The notes beneath the pieces were generated by a model, which had not been told where the DNA came from, made no database searches, and was given only the letters and a program-made list of their open reading frames with translations. 64,000 bases of DNA from Thermosipho sp. (in: thermotogales) (GTDB lineage Bacteria; Thermotogota; Thermotogae; Thermotogales; Fervidobacteriaceae): positions 84,251 through 148,250 of the forward strand of contig JACDNZ010000003.1 of NCBI GenBank assembly GCA_017656345.1. Reading direction: 5' to 3'. This document shows, piece after piece, positions 1 to 10,516 of this stretch. Within the stretch, counting starts at the first letter, position 1. Every line of letters starts with the position of its first letter. The position numbers and the translations under genes are program-made.

Positions 1-307
1 AAAGAGGTTTAAACCCCTTTAATCTAGCTAACTCAACAGCATTCTCAATTCCTTCCACATTTATAGCTATATGATGAATTCCTTCGCCTCTTTTTTCAAG
101 AAATCCTGAAATTTCAGAATTCTCATTAGTAGCTTCCAGCAATTCAATTCTTGTTTCGCCTATTTGAATAAAATAAACTCTTAATCCTCTCTCTGGGAGT
201 TCTTCAATATGTGTAACCTTTAATCCTAGAAAATCCTCATATAGTTTCAACCTTTCTTTCGCATTTTTTACAACTATACCTATATGATCTATTTTATTAG
301 TTTTCAA
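1..307 (-). CDS. mce: Methylmalonyl-CoA epimerase (VOC/glyoxalase family), 3' end cut by the window
   Basis: This gene is not in the ORF track because it runs off the window edge. Reading the minus strand from a TTG at 307 gives about 102 residues beginning KTNKIDHIGIVVKN. It continues with a metal-ligand-like Glu in RIELLEA and the pattern GEGIHHIAINV, typical of methylmalonyl-CoA epimerase in the vicinal oxygen chelate superfamily. The family interconverts the R and S forms of methylmalonyl-CoA. The TTG is preceded by GGAGGTG at good spacing. The C-terminal part is missing, so other VOC enzymes cannot be fully excluded. The 134-base gap to secA contains no further gene that I can see. Confidence 0.8.
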   Translation of the reverse strand, partial: MKTNKIDHIGIVVKNAKERLKLYEDFLGLKVTHIEELPERGLRVYFIQIGETRIELLEATNENSEISGFLEKRGEGIHHIAINVEGIENAVELARLKGFKPL

Positions 308-441
308 TAAAATCACCTCCACTGTGATTTTAACACTAAAATATTTATTGTTCAAACATAAAAAACAACAATAACTTCCAAATAGAAGCATGTTTTATGC
401 CTTAAATTCATTTTCTTCCAATAACTTAAAATCTTAAGAAT

Positions 442-3015
442 TTATCCTCTCTTAACTTTCAATTTTTTCTTTCCGGTTTTTTTTGCCAACGCCCTTCTTT
501 GTTTTCTACCAACAAGACTGAATTCCTCATGTACAACATTTATTTTTTCCAGATCCTTTTTTGATTCTTTTTCTGCACTTTCGTCTATTCTCCTTAGATT
601 TACAACCAACATTATCGTCTGTTCATAAATTTTTGCCAGCATGTCATCAAACATCCTATACGTTTCTTTTTTAAATTCAATTATTGGATCTTTTTGACCA
701 TACGCCCTTAAACTTACCGCCTCTTTAACATGCTCTACTTCTTCTAAATATTGTCGCCAGTTTTCATCTATTACTCTCAGAGCTATAAATTTTCCTACTT
801 TTGCAAAATCTTCTCCAAATTCCTTTTTCTTTTCTTCAATTTTTCCCTTCAACTCTTTATATAAAAACTCTCTAAGCTCATTCTTTGTATCTGGTAACTC
901 TCCATTAATCCCTATCATCTTTAAAGACTCTGAAATTTCTTTAACATCACATACCTCTTTTTCACAAAAAACTTCTAATCTCCTATCGATAAAATCTTCA
1001 ACTGCCTCTTCAAAATATTCATCCACATTACCAGCTAAAAGGTACTCTCTGAAACCATATATTGCTTTTCTCTGGGCATCTAAAACCGTATCCATTTGCA
1101 ACAAATTTTTTCTTATAGAAAAGTTTATACTTTCAACTTTCTTTTGGACCTGTTCAATTAATCTTGTCAGCATAGGATGATAAATTGGTTCTCCTTTTTT
1201 TATTTTTACCATATCCATAATTTTGGAAATCTTTTCTCCACCAAAAATTCTTACAATGTCATCTTCCACAGACAAGAAAAAGATCGATTCCCCCGGATCA
1301 CCTTGTCTTCCAGACCTTCCACGTAATTGATTATCAATTCTTCTACTTTCATGTCTTTCAGTTCCTATAATCAATAATCCACCTAACTCTTTTACACCCG
1401 GGCCTAATTTTATATCAGTCCCTCTTCCAGCCATATTTGTAGCAATAGTCACAGCGCCTTTTTGCCCTGCTCTTGCAACAATTTGGGCTTCTTTTTCATG
1501 ATATTTGGCATTTAAAACTTCATGTGGGATACCTTCTTTAGATAATAATCTACTCAAAAGTTCACTTTTTTCAATAGAAGTTGTCCCTACCAAAACAGGT
1601 TGACCTTTCTCATATCTCTTTTTTATCTCATTAACAATTGCCTGGTATTTTTCTTCAGCTGTTCTAAAAATTAAATCATCTTTATCAACTCTTATCATTG
1701 GTTTATGAGTTGGTATAACTACAACTTCCATTCCATAAATTTGCTTAAATTCTTCCTCTTCGGTTTTGGCAGTTCCTGTCATACCTGCCAATTTTTCATA
1801 CATTCTAAAATAATTCTGATAAGTAATTGTTGCATAAGTAACAGATTCTTCTTTTATAGGTACCCCTTCCTTAGCTTCAATTGCTTGGTGAAGTCCTCCG
1901 CTATATCTCCTTCCTGGTAATAATCTTCCAGTAAATTCATCAACTATAACTACTTCGCCATTATAAACGATATAATCAACATCTTTCTTAAATAGATGGT
2001 GAGCTTTTAAAGCATTTAAAAGAAAATACATTTTATTTACATGTTCAGGATCATACAGATTATCTATACCCAACAATTTTTCAACATATTCAATTCCTTC
2101 ATCAGTTAAAATCACTGTTTTTTTCTTTTCATCTACAATAAAATGTTTATCTTTTACCAACCGCTTAGATATTTGATCAAACCTTCTATAATCAGAGGCT
2201 CTTGTTTTAGAAGGCCCACTAATTATCAAAGGTGTTCTGGCTTCATCTATTAAAATACTATCTACTTCATCTACAATTGCATAAAAATGCCCTCTTTGCA
2301 CCCTATCTTTAAGATCTATCACCAAATTATCTCTCAAATAATCAAAACCAAATTCTGTATTTGTTCCATAAGTTATATCGCAAAGATATGCTTCTCTCCT
2401 CGAAATTTCTTTTAATTCAACTTCAAATGCTTCAACTGCTTTTTTCACTTTTTTTTCATCAGGTAAGAATTCTCCATGAAAATCCTCAGGCCAAATATTC
2501 CAATTTTCTGCAATTGCCTTTTCAGCAATTTCAGGATTCTTCCAAACTATCTCATAAGATTTATTTTGAGTATTGATTACACTTACTCTTAATCCTAAAG
2601 CCAAATATATTGGACCCATCCACATAGCATCACGTCTGGCTAAATAATCATTAACTGTAACCAAATGAACACCATTTCCCAACAAAGCATTTAAAACAAT
2701 TGGCATTGTAGCAACTAATGTTTTACCTTCACCAGTTTTCATTTCTGCAACTTTTCCTTCGTGTAAAACCATCCCTCCAAGAACTTGTACATCAAAAGGT
2801 CTCATTCCAACTGTTCGTCTGGCAATCTCACGAACAATTGCAAAAACTTCATATAAATAGCTATCGATATTTTCTAAATTAATCTGTTCTTTTATCTCTC
2901 TTATCTTTTTTCTTAATTCAATTGAGGGAGTATTTTCAAGTTTAAACTCGTTGACTTTTGAAACTCTTTTAAAATACTTTTTTATTAACCTTTCATTTTT
3001 ATCAAACAACTTCAT
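442..3015 (-). CDS. secA: Preprotein translocase ATPase SecA
   Basis: This is the motor ATPase that pushes unfolded preproteins through SecYEG at the inner membrane. The 857-residue product has Walker A MKTGEGKT near residues 92-99, the [15 protein letters not shown] segment of the DEAD motor near residue 250, the preprotein-crosslinking region, and the C-terminal motor segment with MAGRGTDI and [14 protein letters not shown]1 carries an insertion of about 60 charged residues after LGLRVSVI that is absent from shorter SecAs. The C terminus is a basic tail ([13 protein letters not shown]) with no CxCxxCH zinc motif. The ATG is preceded by GGAGG. It lies 14 bases after minC in the same direction. 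Confidence 0.97.
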   Translation of the reverse strand: MKLFDKNERLIKKYFKRVSKVNEFKLENTPSIELRKKIREIKEQINLENIDSYLYEVFAIVREIARRTVGMRPFDVQVLGGMVLHEGKVAEMKTGEGKTLVATMPIVLNALLGNGVHLVTVNDYLARRDAMWMGPIYLALGLRVSVINTQNKSYEIVWKNPEIAEKAIAENWNIWPEDFHGEFLPDEKKVKKAVEAFEVELKEISRREAYLCDITYGTNTEFGFDYLRDNLVIDLKDRVQRGHFYAIVDEVDSILIDEARTPLIISGPSKTRASDYRRFDQISKRLVKDKHFIVDEKKKTVILTDEGIEYVEKLLGIDNLYDPEHVNKMYFLLNALKAHHLFKKDVDYIVYNGEVVIVDEFTGRLLPGRRYSGGLHQAIEAKEGVPIKEESVTYATITYQNYFRMYEKLAGMTGTAKTEEEEFKQIYGMEVVVIPTHKPMIRVDKDDLIFRTAEEKYQAIVNEIKKRYEKGQPVLVGTTSIEKSELLSRLLSKEGIPHEVLNAKYHEKEAQIVARAGQKGAVTIATNMAGRGTDIKLGPGVKELGGLLIIGTERHESRRIDNQLRGRSGRQGDPGESIFFLSVEDDIVRIFGGEKISKIMDMVKIKKGEPIYHPMLTRLIEQVQKKVESINFSIRKNLLQMDTVLDAQRKAIYGFREYLLAGNVDEYFEEAVEDFIDRRLEVFCEKEVCDVKEISESLKMIGINGELPDTKNELREFLYKELKGKIEEKKKEFGEDFAKVGKFIALRVIDENWRQYLEEVEHVKEAVSLRAYGQKDPIIEFKKETYRMFDDMLAKIYEQTIMLVVNLRRIDESAEKESKKDLEKINVVHEEFSLVGRKQRRALAKKTGKKKLKVKRG

Positions 3016-3029
3016 TTTTAAACCTCCAT

Positions 3030-3644
3030 TTATTCTGCTTTTTTCACAAATTCTTCAATAAAAATCTTTCCTCCTTTTGCATAAGCAAAAACCGGCGAGT
3101 CATAGCTTTTAGAAAGAATTTGTTTTACCTCTCCTATTTGAATCAAAGAACTTTTTAATCCAAGTGTCAAGACATAAGATTCATTTTTTTTCATCCCAGC
3201 TCTTACAATTCCAAAACAATTTCCAAATACCACCACAGTTCCTCCAGCAATAATTTCAGAACCCGAATGAACATCACCAACCAGAATTATATGCCCCGAA
3301 TGGTGAATTTTCTGTCCAGAACGTAAATTTCGTAAAAGAACTATTGTCTCAATTGAATCTTCACTTTTTTCCTTTATTTTCACTAACGTCTGCTTTTCCT
3401 CGTAGTATTCTGTAAGAATACTTGTAACTTTTAAACCATAACTTTCTAGTTTATCAATAATTTTAGGGAGATCAGATATTTTTTCTTTAAAATTTTCAAC
3501 TTTTAACATTATTTTATCACCAGGTTGAAAAAAATTCTTTACACTTTCAAGCTTATCATTCAATTCATTAAATAAAACATCTATGTTTTCATACTCACCA
3601 ATAAACAAAGCTATACCTGACTTCAACATTCTAAAATCAATCAT
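3030..3644 (-). CDS. minC: Septum site-determining protein MinC
   Basis: MinC inhibits FtsZ assembly away from mid-cell. The 204-residue protein has an N-terminal alpha/beta domain (about 1-95) and a C-terminal right-handed beta-helix MinC domain, with the diagnostic [19 protein letters not shown] followed by [14 protein letters not shown]. The length is normal. It sits between a tandem-HD protein and secA, with gaps of 11 and 14 bases, so the three are probably cotranscribed. No minD or minE is adjacent, so MinC must be recruited by a MinD encoded elsewhere, if present. Confidence 0.92.
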   Translation of the reverse strand: MIDFRMLKSGIALFIGEYENIDVLFNELNDKLESVKNFFQPGDKIMLKVENFKEKISDLPKIIDKLESYGLKVTSILTEYYEEKQTLVKIKEKSEDSIETIVLLRNLRSGQKIHHSGHIILVGDVHSGSEIIAGGTVVVFGNCFGIVRAGMKKNESYVLTLGLKSSLIQIGEVKQILSKSYDSPVFAYAKGGKIFIEEFVKKAE

Positions 3645-3655
3645 TAAAAACCCCC

Positions 3656-4708
3656 CTAAAAAATTATATCCTCAATCTCATCAATCCAATCTGATAAATC
3701 AAGTATTTTAAAGGATTTGAGATTCCTTTTAAATTCAAAAAAAGCATCTTTAAAAAGTTCTTCTTTATTTCCTGAAAATATCTCTAATGAACATTCCAGA
3801 AGTGCTGCAAAATAATCAGAATATCTAACGATCTTTCCAAGAAAACCATCAAAAGGATTTACAACAAATGAAATATATTTTTTCATATCTGAAATTTCCG
3901 GATTATTACTTACCCAATCCAAAAACATCTCTTTTTCAACCAGAGAAACTAAATTATCCAATTCAGGAATTTTCTTCTTAGTCGGGGTTATTACATCACC
4001 TGTAAATGCCTCAGGCAAATCGTGCAATAAGGCTCTTATTATTACTTCTTCTTTTTCTTTCTTACTTAAATCTAACAAAGTGGAAATCAAATAAGCAATA
4101 ACAACAACCACAAATGAATGAGCTGAAACGGTTGTTTTAATATTCCTATGCATTCTATTCCATCTGATCATTGAAACTAAGTTTAAAGTAAGTGCAAAAA
4201 CTATCTTTGAAACCTTAAACAATTCTTCTTTATTTTCCAATTGAATTACTTTTAATTTTTCCTCCAGTTCTTCTATCGGTTTTTCATAATTAAATATTTT
4301 TCCATTTACTTTTGCTTCAAGCAAACTTGTTGAAACATCCGCAAACTTATCAACTAAGGTTTGATTATCAGATACCAGTTTATGTATAAAAGTCTTATCT
4401 ATCACATTATATAGATCCAGAAATGCTTTTCGGCGAACCTTTTCCCAAACATCTGGCGAAAACCTTTCAACTCTTTCCTTTAATTCCAATGAAACGTCAG
4501 ACAAAACCAATTTTGGTAAAACTCTTGAAAGCCTCCATTGAATTGATTCCTCAATGCTCATATTTAGTTTCGTTTTAAGCGCTAATGAAATTAACAAAGT
4601 AGTATAAGCATTATCGGCTTCAGTAAATTTAATTATTGCCGGCTTATTATTCCACCTTTGAATTGTAAATAAATTTCCAAGCATAAAAATAAATTTTCCA
4701 AAACCCAC
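3656..4708 (-). CDS. HD-domain phosphohydrolase, YfbR-like, with a degenerate second HD copy
   Basis: The C-terminal half (about residues 180-350) is a YfbR/HD domain: RWNRMHRN...SAHS supplies the first His, and ALLHDLPEAFTGD supplies the HD pair. YfbR enzymes are 5'-nucleotidases acting on deoxynucleoside monophosphates. The N-terminal half repeats the same plan (IQRWNNKP, then RVLPKLVLSDVSLELK) but lacks the HD pair and the early His, so it looks like an inactivated duplicate. It is the first gene of the minus-strand group with minC and secA. The substrate is not determined by sequence. Confidence 0.7.
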   Translation of the reverse strand: MGFGKFIFMLGNLFTIQRWNNKPAIIKFTEADNAYTTLLISLALKTKLNMSIEESIQWRLSRVLPKLVLSDVSLELKERVERFSPDVWEKVRRKAFLDLYNVIDKTFIHKLVSDNQTLVDKFADVSTSLLEAKVNGKIFNYEKPIEELEEKLKVIQLENKEELFKVSKIVFALTLNLVSMIRWNRMHRNIKTTVSAHSFVVVVIAYLISTLLDLSKKEKEEVIIRALLHDLPEAFTGDVITPTKKKIPELDNLVSLVEKEMFLDWVSNNPEISDMKKYISFVVNPFDGFLGKIVRYSDYFAALLECSLEIFSGNKEELFKDAFFEFKRNLKSFKILDLSDWIDEIEDIIF

Positions 4709-4777
4709 ATTATTACCCCCTTAACTTATTCTATCACAATTTTTGATATAATAATTAAAAAATTTGAGGTGAAAGGT

Positions 4778-5605
4778 ATGTTATTTGTATTTGGAGATAT
4801 TCATGGATGTATTGAACCATTCAATAAAATAATTGAATATATTGAATACAATTACAAAAATATTAAATTTATTTTTCTGGGCGATTATATTGATCGTGGA
4901 ATTTTTTCAAAAGAAGTTGTAGATAAAATTATAGAACTTCCATACGATAAAGTTTGTCTTATGGGTAACCATGAAGATATGATGATAAGATACATTGAGG
5001 GTATGGAAACATGGTGGTTATATTCAGGAAATGGTGGGAAAGCTACTCTAAAATCCTTCGGTTCTATTGAAAAAATAACTGAATACTTTCATTTTTTCAA
5101 AAATCTTAAATTTTTACACCTTGAAAAAATTGAACTTAATAACAAAATTATAAATTTACTGTTTAGTCACGCTAATGTGAATCCACGTTTTCCCGTCAAA
5201 GAAATTTTAAAAATATACTCCTATTACGAATATTATGACATTTTAGAAAGGCACAGAATCAAATTAAATCTAAGTAATATCTGGGATCGTAATTTATACA
5301 ACAAACCCTCTGGAAATTTTACTGTAATTCACGGACATACTCCAACTTTTTATCTTATAAAAGACGAAAAAGCAAATTTTATTGACGATATTTACTTAAG
5401 ATACTTTAAAAACAAAATTTTTGAGATAAATTTAGACACCGGTTTAGTATATGGAAATAAATTATCTGTGCTAAAAATTCCAAACAATATCCAAGAATAC
5501 CACGAAAATAACGGTGAAATCTCTTCTATTTATTGTTTTTATAACTCAAAAGAAGTTGTTGAAAAGCCATTAATAAAATTAGACACCCTATTTTCGGAGG
5601 AATGA
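4778..5605 (+). CDS. Calcineurin-like metallophosphoesterase (PrpA/ApaH-type serine/threonine phosphatase family)
   Basis: The N terminus carries the PPP-family signature GDIHG, then GDYIDRG and GNHED, followed by later His ligands in LFSHANVN and HGHTP. These are the dimetal ligands of protein phosphatases and Ap4A hydrolases. The ORF track begins at a GTG (4769) that is actually part of the Shine-Dalgarno GAGGTG. The ATG at 4778 is the better start and gives 275 residues. The next gene follows after one base. The physiological substrate is unknown. Confidence 0.82.
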   Translation: MLFVFGDIHGCIEPFNKIIEYIEYNYKNIKFIFLGDYIDRGIFSKEVVDKIIELPYDKVCLMGNHEDMMIRYIEGMETWWLYSGNGGKATLKSFGSIEKITEYFHFFKNLKFLHLEKIELNNKIINLLFSHANVNPRFPVKEILKIYSYYEYYDILERHRIKLNLSNIWDRNLYNKPSGNFTVIHGHTPTFYLIKDEKANFIDDIYLRYFKNKIFEINLDTGLVYGNKLSVLKIPNNIQEYHENNGEISSIYCFYNSKEVVEKPLIKLDTLFSEE

Positions 5606-5606
5606 T

Positions 5607-6431
5607 ATGAAGAAAAAATGGGTAGCCTTTTTAAATCTAATCTTAGTAACAATGATCTGGGGATTAACCTTCCCAATTCAAAAGCTTATCCTTACAGATA
5701 TTTCCCCCTTCGTATATAATGCCATCCGCTTTTGGATAGCAACTTTTCTATCATTCTTTATCTTTGGAAAAGGAAATAAAATGGGGTTTCTTCTTGGAAT
5801 TATTCTAGGTTTCGCATACGCAACCCAAACCTGGGGACTTTCTATAACCACTTCATCAAAAAGTGGCTTTATTACAGCTTTTTACATTGTTCTAATACCA
5901 ATATTTTCATACCTAATCGAAAAAGAAAAAGCCGCAAAAAAACAAATTATAGGGTTTGTTTTAGCAATTGTTGGAGAATATTTTTTATCGGGTGGAATCA
6001 ATGAATTTAATTTTGGAGATTTTTTGACCCTAATTTGTGCAATTTTATATGCTTTACATGTTGTTCTGGTAACTGAATTTTCCAAAAAATCAGATGAAAA
6101 ACACCTTTTAACATCTCAATTTTTTGCCGTAGCTGTTATAAACTCTATTCTTGGAATAAATTCTCATTGGGTTATAAATATTAATATATTAGGCGTTGCA
6201 AGTTTTACTGCAATTTTCGCGACAATTTACGCCTTAATTGCTCAAACAAAATATCAAAAAGTTGTTGGAAGCAATACTGCAGCTTTAATATTTGTTGGTG
6301 AGCCAATTTTTGCAACAATTTTTTCAATTTTAATTTTGTTTGAGAATCTCTCAAAAACTCAAACCTTTGGTATTGTCCTTACAACCTTTGCCTTGATCTT
6401 GTCAGTTATAAATACAAAAAAAAGCGCCTGA
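5607..6431 (+). CDS. EamA/DMT-superfamily membrane transporter
   Basis: The 274-residue, strongly hydrophobic protein has about ten predicted membrane helices arranged as two EamA repeats. The opening TMIWGLTFPIQK is typical of drug/metabolite transporters. The substrate is unknown. The start has GGAGG six bases upstream and follows the phosphoesterase stop by one base, so the two genes are probably translated together. The TGA stop lies inside the hairpin that terminates the opposing rny operon. Confidence 0.85.
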   Translation: MKKKWVAFLNLILVTMIWGLTFPIQKLILTDISPFVYNAIRFWIATFLSFFIFGKGNKMGFLLGIILGFAYATQTWGLSITTSSKSGFITAFYIVLIPIFSYLIEKEKAAKKQIIGFVLAIVGEYFLSGGINEFNFGDFLTLICAILYALHVVLVTEFSKKSDEKHLLTSQFFAVAVINSILGINSHWVININILGVASFTAIFATIYALIAQTKYQKVVGSNTAALIFVGEPIFATIFSILILFENLSKTQTFGIVLTTFALILSVINTKKSA

Positions 6432-6442
6432 TATACAGGCGC
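6412..6442 (-). terminator. Rho-independent terminator of the rodZ-like...rny operon
   Basis: The hairpin GCGCCTG-ATATA-CAGGCGC (6424-6442) is followed on the minus strand by a run of eight Ts. On the plus strand the downstream sequence is not T-rich, so it mainly serves the leftward operon. It contains the stop codon of the convergent EamA gene. Confidence 0.85.
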
Positions 6443-6469
6443 AAAATATTGTTATCTAAAAAAGCAAAA

Positions 6470-8002
6470 TTATTTTGCATAAGCTACGCTTCTCTTCTCC
6501 CTAATTACTACAACCTTTAATACACCTGGATATTGCAATTCTTCTTCAATTTTCATAGCAATATCATGAGATAATTTTTCTGCAAGTGCATCATCTACCT
6601 TATCAGGTTGTACAATTACCCTTACTTCTCTACCAGCTTGTATAGCATAAGCATTTTCCACATATTTGAAACTTTTTGCAATTTCTTCAAGTTTGAATAA
6701 TCTTTTAATATAGTTTTCAACATCTTCTCTTCTTGCACCAGGTCTAGCTGCTGACAATGCATCAGAAGCTGCTACTATAACTGCTTCTGGTGTCATTGGT
6801 TCTTCTTCACCATGGTGTGCCATAACCATATTAATAATCTCAGGACTTTCACCATATCTTTTCAGAATTTCTGCTCCAATCACCGTATGAGAACCTTCAA
6901 CTTCATGATCCAAAGCTTTTCCAACATCATGAAGTAGAGCACCTCTTTTAGCTTTTTCGACATTTAATCCTAGTTCTGATGCAATTAATCCTGCAATCAA
7001 CGCCACTTCAATTGAATGTGCTAAAACATTTTGACCATAGCTTGTTCTGAATTTTAATCTACCAAGTAATTTAATAATTTCAGGATGTAAACCTCCAACA
7101 CCAGTTACAAATGTTGCTTCCTGTCCAGCTTCCTTTATAACCTTTTCAATTTCTGATTTAGACTTCTCATACATTTCCTCTATACGTGTTGGATGAATTC
7201 TTCCATCAGCAACTAATTTTTCAATTGTTCTTCTTGCAATTTCTCTTCTCAATGGATTAAAACAACTTATTGTAACCATTTCAGGAGTATCATCTATTAT
7301 TAAATCTACACCCGTTACTTTTTCAAATGCCCTTATGTTTCTTCCTTCTCTTCCTATTAATCTTCCTTTCATATCATCATTTGGTAGCATAACAGTACTG
7401 ACGGTAATTTCCCCTGTATATTCAGGTGCATATCTTTGAATAGCATCAGCAATAACTTTTTTTGCATATTTTTCAGCATCTTCTTCATATCTTCCTTTGA
7501 TTTGTGAGAAAACTTTTGCTATTTCATATTCATATTTTTCTCTGGCTTCTTGTAAAACCATCTCTCTGGCTTGTTCAGAGGTTATCCCGGCAAGTTTCTG
7601 GAACTTTTCCTCAAGTTCTTTTTCTTTTTCTGATATTTCATGCTGCTTGGTCTCAAGTTTTCCTCTCAAATCTTCTAAATAACTTTCTTTTTTATCCAAT
7701 AACTCCTCTCTCTTTGAAACCATTTCTTCACGTTTTATCAATCTATCTTCAGCGTGTTTCAACTCTTCTTCTCTTATTTTCTTCTCTTTTTCCCATTCTT
7801 CTCTTAACTTATGTAGTTCTTCTCTCGATTCAATTACTGCCTTTTTTCTTATTTCATTTGCTTCTTTTTCAGCCTCTTTTATTATATGCTCAGCATCTTT
7901 CTTAGCTCTCAACAAATCTCTCTCTATCTTCCTTTTTGAAACTACATAACCAAATACCAATCCAATAAAAAGTGCTACACCACCGACAATATATGTCAAC
8001 AT
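6470..8002 (-). CDS. rny: Ribonuclease Y
   Basis: RNase Y is a membrane-anchored endoribonuclease that initiates mRNA decay. The 510-residue protein has an N-terminal membrane helix (YIVGGVALFIGLVFGYVV), a long coiled coil to about residue 170, and a KH domain with GRLIGREGRNIRAFE. Its HD domain has ALLHDVGKALDHEVEGSH, and the usual C-terminal domain follows. All catalytic residues are present and the length is typical. It is the last gene of the operon, two bases after recX, and ends at a strong terminator. Confidence 0.97.
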   Translation of the reverse strand: MLTYIVGGVALFIGLVFGYVVSKRKIERDLLRAKKDAEHIIKEAEKEANEIRKKAVIESREELHKLREEWEKEKKIREEELKHAEDRLIKREEMVSKREELLDKKESYLEDLRGKLETKQHEISEKEKELEEKFQKLAGITSEQAREMVLQEAREKYEYEIAKVFSQIKGRYEEDAEKYAKKVIADAIQRYAPEYTGEITVSTVMLPNDDMKGRLIGREGRNIRAFEKVTGVDLIIDDTPEMVTISCFNPLRREIARRTIEKLVADGRIHPTRIEEMYEKSKSEIEKVIKEAGQEATFVTGVGGLHPEIIKLLGRLKFRTSYGQNVLAHSIEVALIAGLIASELGLNVEKAKRGALLHDVGKALDHEVEGSHTVIGAEILKRYGESPEIINMVMAHHGEEEPMTPEAVIVAASDALSAARPGARREDVENYIKRLFKLEEIAKSFKYVENAYAIQAGREVRVIVQPDKVDDALAEKLSHDIAMKIEEELQYPGVLKVVVIREKRSVAYAK

Positions 8003-8004
8003 TT

Positions 8005-8397
8005 CTATTCACCTCCAAATCCTTTTCTGTATAATACTTCTCTAGCTTTTTTCTCGTCTAGCCCCTTAACGATTTCCTGTTTAATCTCCTGTAAATTAAC
8101 TTCTGACAATACCTTTTCCAAAGCATCTTTAATAATATATTCATCTACGCCAAAATTTCGGAGCTCCATTTTAATTCTAAAAGGCCCTTTCTTATGCACT
8201 ACCAATGAATCATATGCATAAAGATATGCGAATTTTTCATCATCTATAAACTTTTTTTCTTTCAAATAATTTATTGTTTTTTCAATCTCCTCATTTGTAT
8301 AACCTTTCTCACTTAATCTTAATCGAAGTTCCTTCTCAGACCTAATTCTATATTTTAGAAGCCTCAGCGCATCATTTATCGGATTTTTCCTTTTCAA
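8005..8397 (-). CDS. recX: Regulatory protein RecX
   Basis: RecX modulates RecA filaments. The product is a small basic helical-repeat protein with the RecX pattern [24 protein letters not shown], followed by [20 protein letters not shown]. The ORF track starts at a TTG (8415) with no ribosome site. A second TTG at 8397 has GGGAG about nine bases upstream and gives about 130 residues, so I prefer it. Either start lies inside the 3' end of recA, so translation is probably coupled. Confidence 0.85.
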   Translation of the reverse strand: MKRKNPINDALRLLKYRIRSEKELRLRLSEKGYTNEEIEKTINYLKEKKFIDDEKFAYLYAYDSLVVHKKGPFRIKMELRNFGVDEYIIKDALEKVLSEVNLQEIKQEIVKGLDEKKAREVLYRKGFGGE

Positions 8398-9421
8398 TGT
8401 TTTCTTCTCCCTCAATTAAACCATGCTTTTCTCTTATTCTTCTTTCTATTTCATCCAACAAGTTTGAATGATTTAAAAGATAATCTATAGAATTATTCTT
8501 ACCTTGTCCTAAAGAATGCTCTGTACCTGAAAGATCAACGTATGAGAACCAACTTCCTCTTCGACTAATCAATCCTTCATCAACTGCAAGATTAAATAAT
8601 TCGTATTCTCTGACAATTCCTCGACCATATATAATGTCAACAATTGCTTCTTTAAATGGAGGAGCCACTTTATTTTTAACAAACTTAACTCTTACTTCAT
8701 TACCAATATGCTCCTGTCCTTCCGTTATCTTACCAATATTTCTTACTTCTAATCTCATTGTTGCATAAAATTTTAACGCTACTCCTCCAGTAGTTGTTTC
8801 TGGATTACCATACATAACTCCAATTTTCATACGTGTTTGATTAATAAATATCACCACTGTTTTGGATTTATTAATATTACCCGCAAGTTTTCTCAAAGCC
8901 TGCGACATTAATCTAGCTTGAAGTCCAACTTGAATATCACCCATTGATCCTTCAATCTCAGCTCTTGGAACCAGTGCAGCAACCGAATCAATTACAACCA
9001 AATCAATTGCGTTACTTCTTACAAGTTCATCAACAATTTCCAGTGCCTGTTCTCCATAATCTGGTTGAGCTATCAAAAGATTAGAAACATCTACACCTAA
9101 ATTTTTTGCATAAACAGGATCGAGGGCATGTTCAGCATCAATAAATGCAGCAATTCCTCCATTCTTTTGGGCAGATGCTATTGCATGAAGTGCTATAGTA
9201 GTCTTTCCACTTGATTCTGGACCATAAATTTCAATAATCCTTCCTCGTGGATATCCACCAACTCCTGATGCTATATCAATAGCGACAGAACCGCTGGGAA
9301 TTGTCTCAATATTTGGGACATGAGTATCTTCACCCAAAAGCATAATCGAACCTTTTCCATAAGTTTTTTCAATTTTTCCAATCGCCTTCTTTAATACTTC
9401 CATTTTTTTATTATCGCTCAT
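8372..9421 (-). CDS. recA: Recombinase RecA
   Basis: RecA is the ATP-dependent strand-exchange recombinase. The 349-residue protein has Walker [10 protein letters not shown] (about 66-73), [18 protein letters not shown], the conserved loop with [20 protein letters not shown], and an acidic C-terminal tail. The sequence is collinear with the family and I see no intein. It overlaps thpR by 11 bases and recX by 26 bases, so it sits in the middle of a translationally coupled operon. I did not identify a LexA box. Confidence 0.98.
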   Translation of the reverse strand: MSDNKKMEVLKKAIGKIEKTYGKGSIMLLGEDTHVPNIETIPSGSVAIDIASGVGGYPRGRIIEIYGPESSGKTTIALHAIASAQKNGGIAAFIDAEHALDPVYAKNLGVDVSNLLIAQPDYGEQALEIVDELVRSNAIDLVVIDSVAALVPRAEIEGSMGDIQVGLQARLMSQALRKLAGNINKSKTVVIFINQTRMKIGVMYGNPETTTGGVALKFYATMRLEVRNIGKITEGQEHIGNEVRVKFVKNKVAPPFKEAIVDIIYGRGIVREYELFNLAVDEGLISRRGSWFSYVDLSGTEHSLGQGKNNSIDYLLNHSNLLDEIERRIREKHGLIEGEENIEKEKSDK

Positions 9422-9983
9422 TTTTCACCAATCCTCCTTCAAATTTAACCTTATAAAGCCATTTATAAATAGGTCCAGCAGGCGTCAAGGTTGAAGAATA
9501 AATCGTAATACTATCTACTGGTACTGTAATTTTTGGTGTTGAAACATCCTCAACTAAACCTTCCCATTTTTCAGGGCTATATTTAACCCTTCCTAGAGTA
9601 ATATGCGGCACAAAATTCCCTTGATCATCAAAAGGAATTCTGAGCTTTTTCATCTCCGATCGCATTTCTAAATAAAGTGTTTGCAATGCTTTATTCTGAA
9701 GAACTTTCAAAAAAAATACTCTTGGTCTACTTTTAAATCTGAAAAAACCGAATCCAGAAACATCAAATGAAAATGAAGGAAAACCTGCCAGTCTCTTGTG
9801 AAGATGACTAGCAAGCGTATCAATCAAAGTTTCTTTAACATCGCCTAAAAAAAACAAAGTTAAATGCATGTTTTCTGGCTTCACCCAGGAAGCCTTAAAG
9901 CCCATTCTCATTAATCTCGATATTGTTTCATCAGCAACCTCTCTAACCTCCGAATTTATATCCAGTGCAATGAAAGTTCGCAT
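9411..9983 (-). CDS. thpR: RNA 2',3'-cyclic phosphodiesterase (2H/LigT family)
   Basis: The product has two 2H phosphoesterase motifs, HLTLFFLGD near residue 42 and HITLGRV near residue 128, and opens with [13 protein letters not shown], typical of ThpR/LigT. The family hydrolyses RNA 2',3'-cyclic phosphates and can ligate 2'-5' tRNA half molecules. The 190-residue length is normal. It overlaps recA by 11 bases. The neighbouring rny gene gives an RNA-metabolism context. Confidence 0.9.
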   Translation of the reverse strand: MRTFIALDINSEVREVADETISRLMRMGFKASWVKPENMHLTLFFLGDVKETLIDTLASHLHKRLAGFPSFSFDVSGFGFFRFKSRPRVFFLKVLQNKALQTLYLEMRSEMKKLRIPFDDQGNFVPHITLGRVKYSPEKWEGLVEDVSTPKITVPVDSITIYSSTLTPAGPIYKWLYKVKFEGGLVKNER

Positions 9984-9987
9984 TTAC

Positions 9988-10512
9988 TCACCCCTTTAAG
10001 ACTTCTTTATTCTGCAAAATATAAACCAAACCAGAAAAAATAGTTATCAATGCGACAAAATAACCTAAAAAAAGATTCAAAGAATTTAACATCTCAAAGT
10101 ACGTTACTTGCAAAAACAAACTAATAACCCAGGCCATCTGAGAAACTGTTTTCACTTTACCAAAATAATTTGCTGCAATAACAGTACCCATATTTGCCGC
10201 AGCCATTCTTATAGTACTTACAATAGTGTCTCTAAAAACTATTACAATCAAAATCCATCCTGAAATAATTCCCTGTTGCACAAAAACTATTAAAATACTT
10301 GTAATTAAAATTTTGTCACTCATTTGATCAAAAATTTTACCAAAATTACTTACTTGATTTAGCTTTCTTGCGAAATATCCATCGAGATAATCGCTAAGTG
10401 CTGCTAACAAAAACAACACAAATGCAAACAAGTAACTTTCCCTCAGTAAGAAAATTACTATAACGGCTGTCAATAAAACTCTTATCCAGGTAATAGTATT
10501 TGGAACATTCAC
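9988..10512 (-). CDS. pgsA: CDP-diacylglycerol-glycerol-3-phosphate 3-phosphatidyltransferase
   Basis: This integral membrane enzyme makes phosphatidylglycerol phosphate. It begins VNVPNTITWIR and carries the CDP-alcohol phosphatidyltransferase motif SDYLDGYFARKLNQVSNFGKIFDQMSD, with the catalytic Asp residues present. About five membrane helices are visible. The ORF track starts upstream inside rimO, but a GTG at 10512 has GAGGAG seven bases before it and matches the usual N terminus, giving 174 residues. It sits 4 bases after rimO. Confidence 0.92.
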   Translation of the reverse strand: MNVPNTITWIRVLLTAVIVIFLLRESYLFAFVLFLLAALSDYLDGYFARKLNQVSNFGKIFDQMSDKILITSILIVFVQQGIISGWILIVIVFRDTIVSTIRMAAANMGTVIAANYFGKVKTVSQMAWVISLFLQVTYFEMLNSLNLFLGYFVALITIFSGLVYILQNKEVLKG

Positions 10513-10516
10513 ATAA

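Noticed and set aside
7497-7905. Two plus-strand ORFs of 61 and 133 residues antisense to rny
   Set aside because: They are shadows of the Lys/Glu-rich coiled coil of RNase Y, giving Leu/Phe/Ser-rich nonsense with no SD.
8372-9421. Intein in recA
   Set aside because: The reading frame is collinear with RecA throughout at 349 residues, so there is no insertion.
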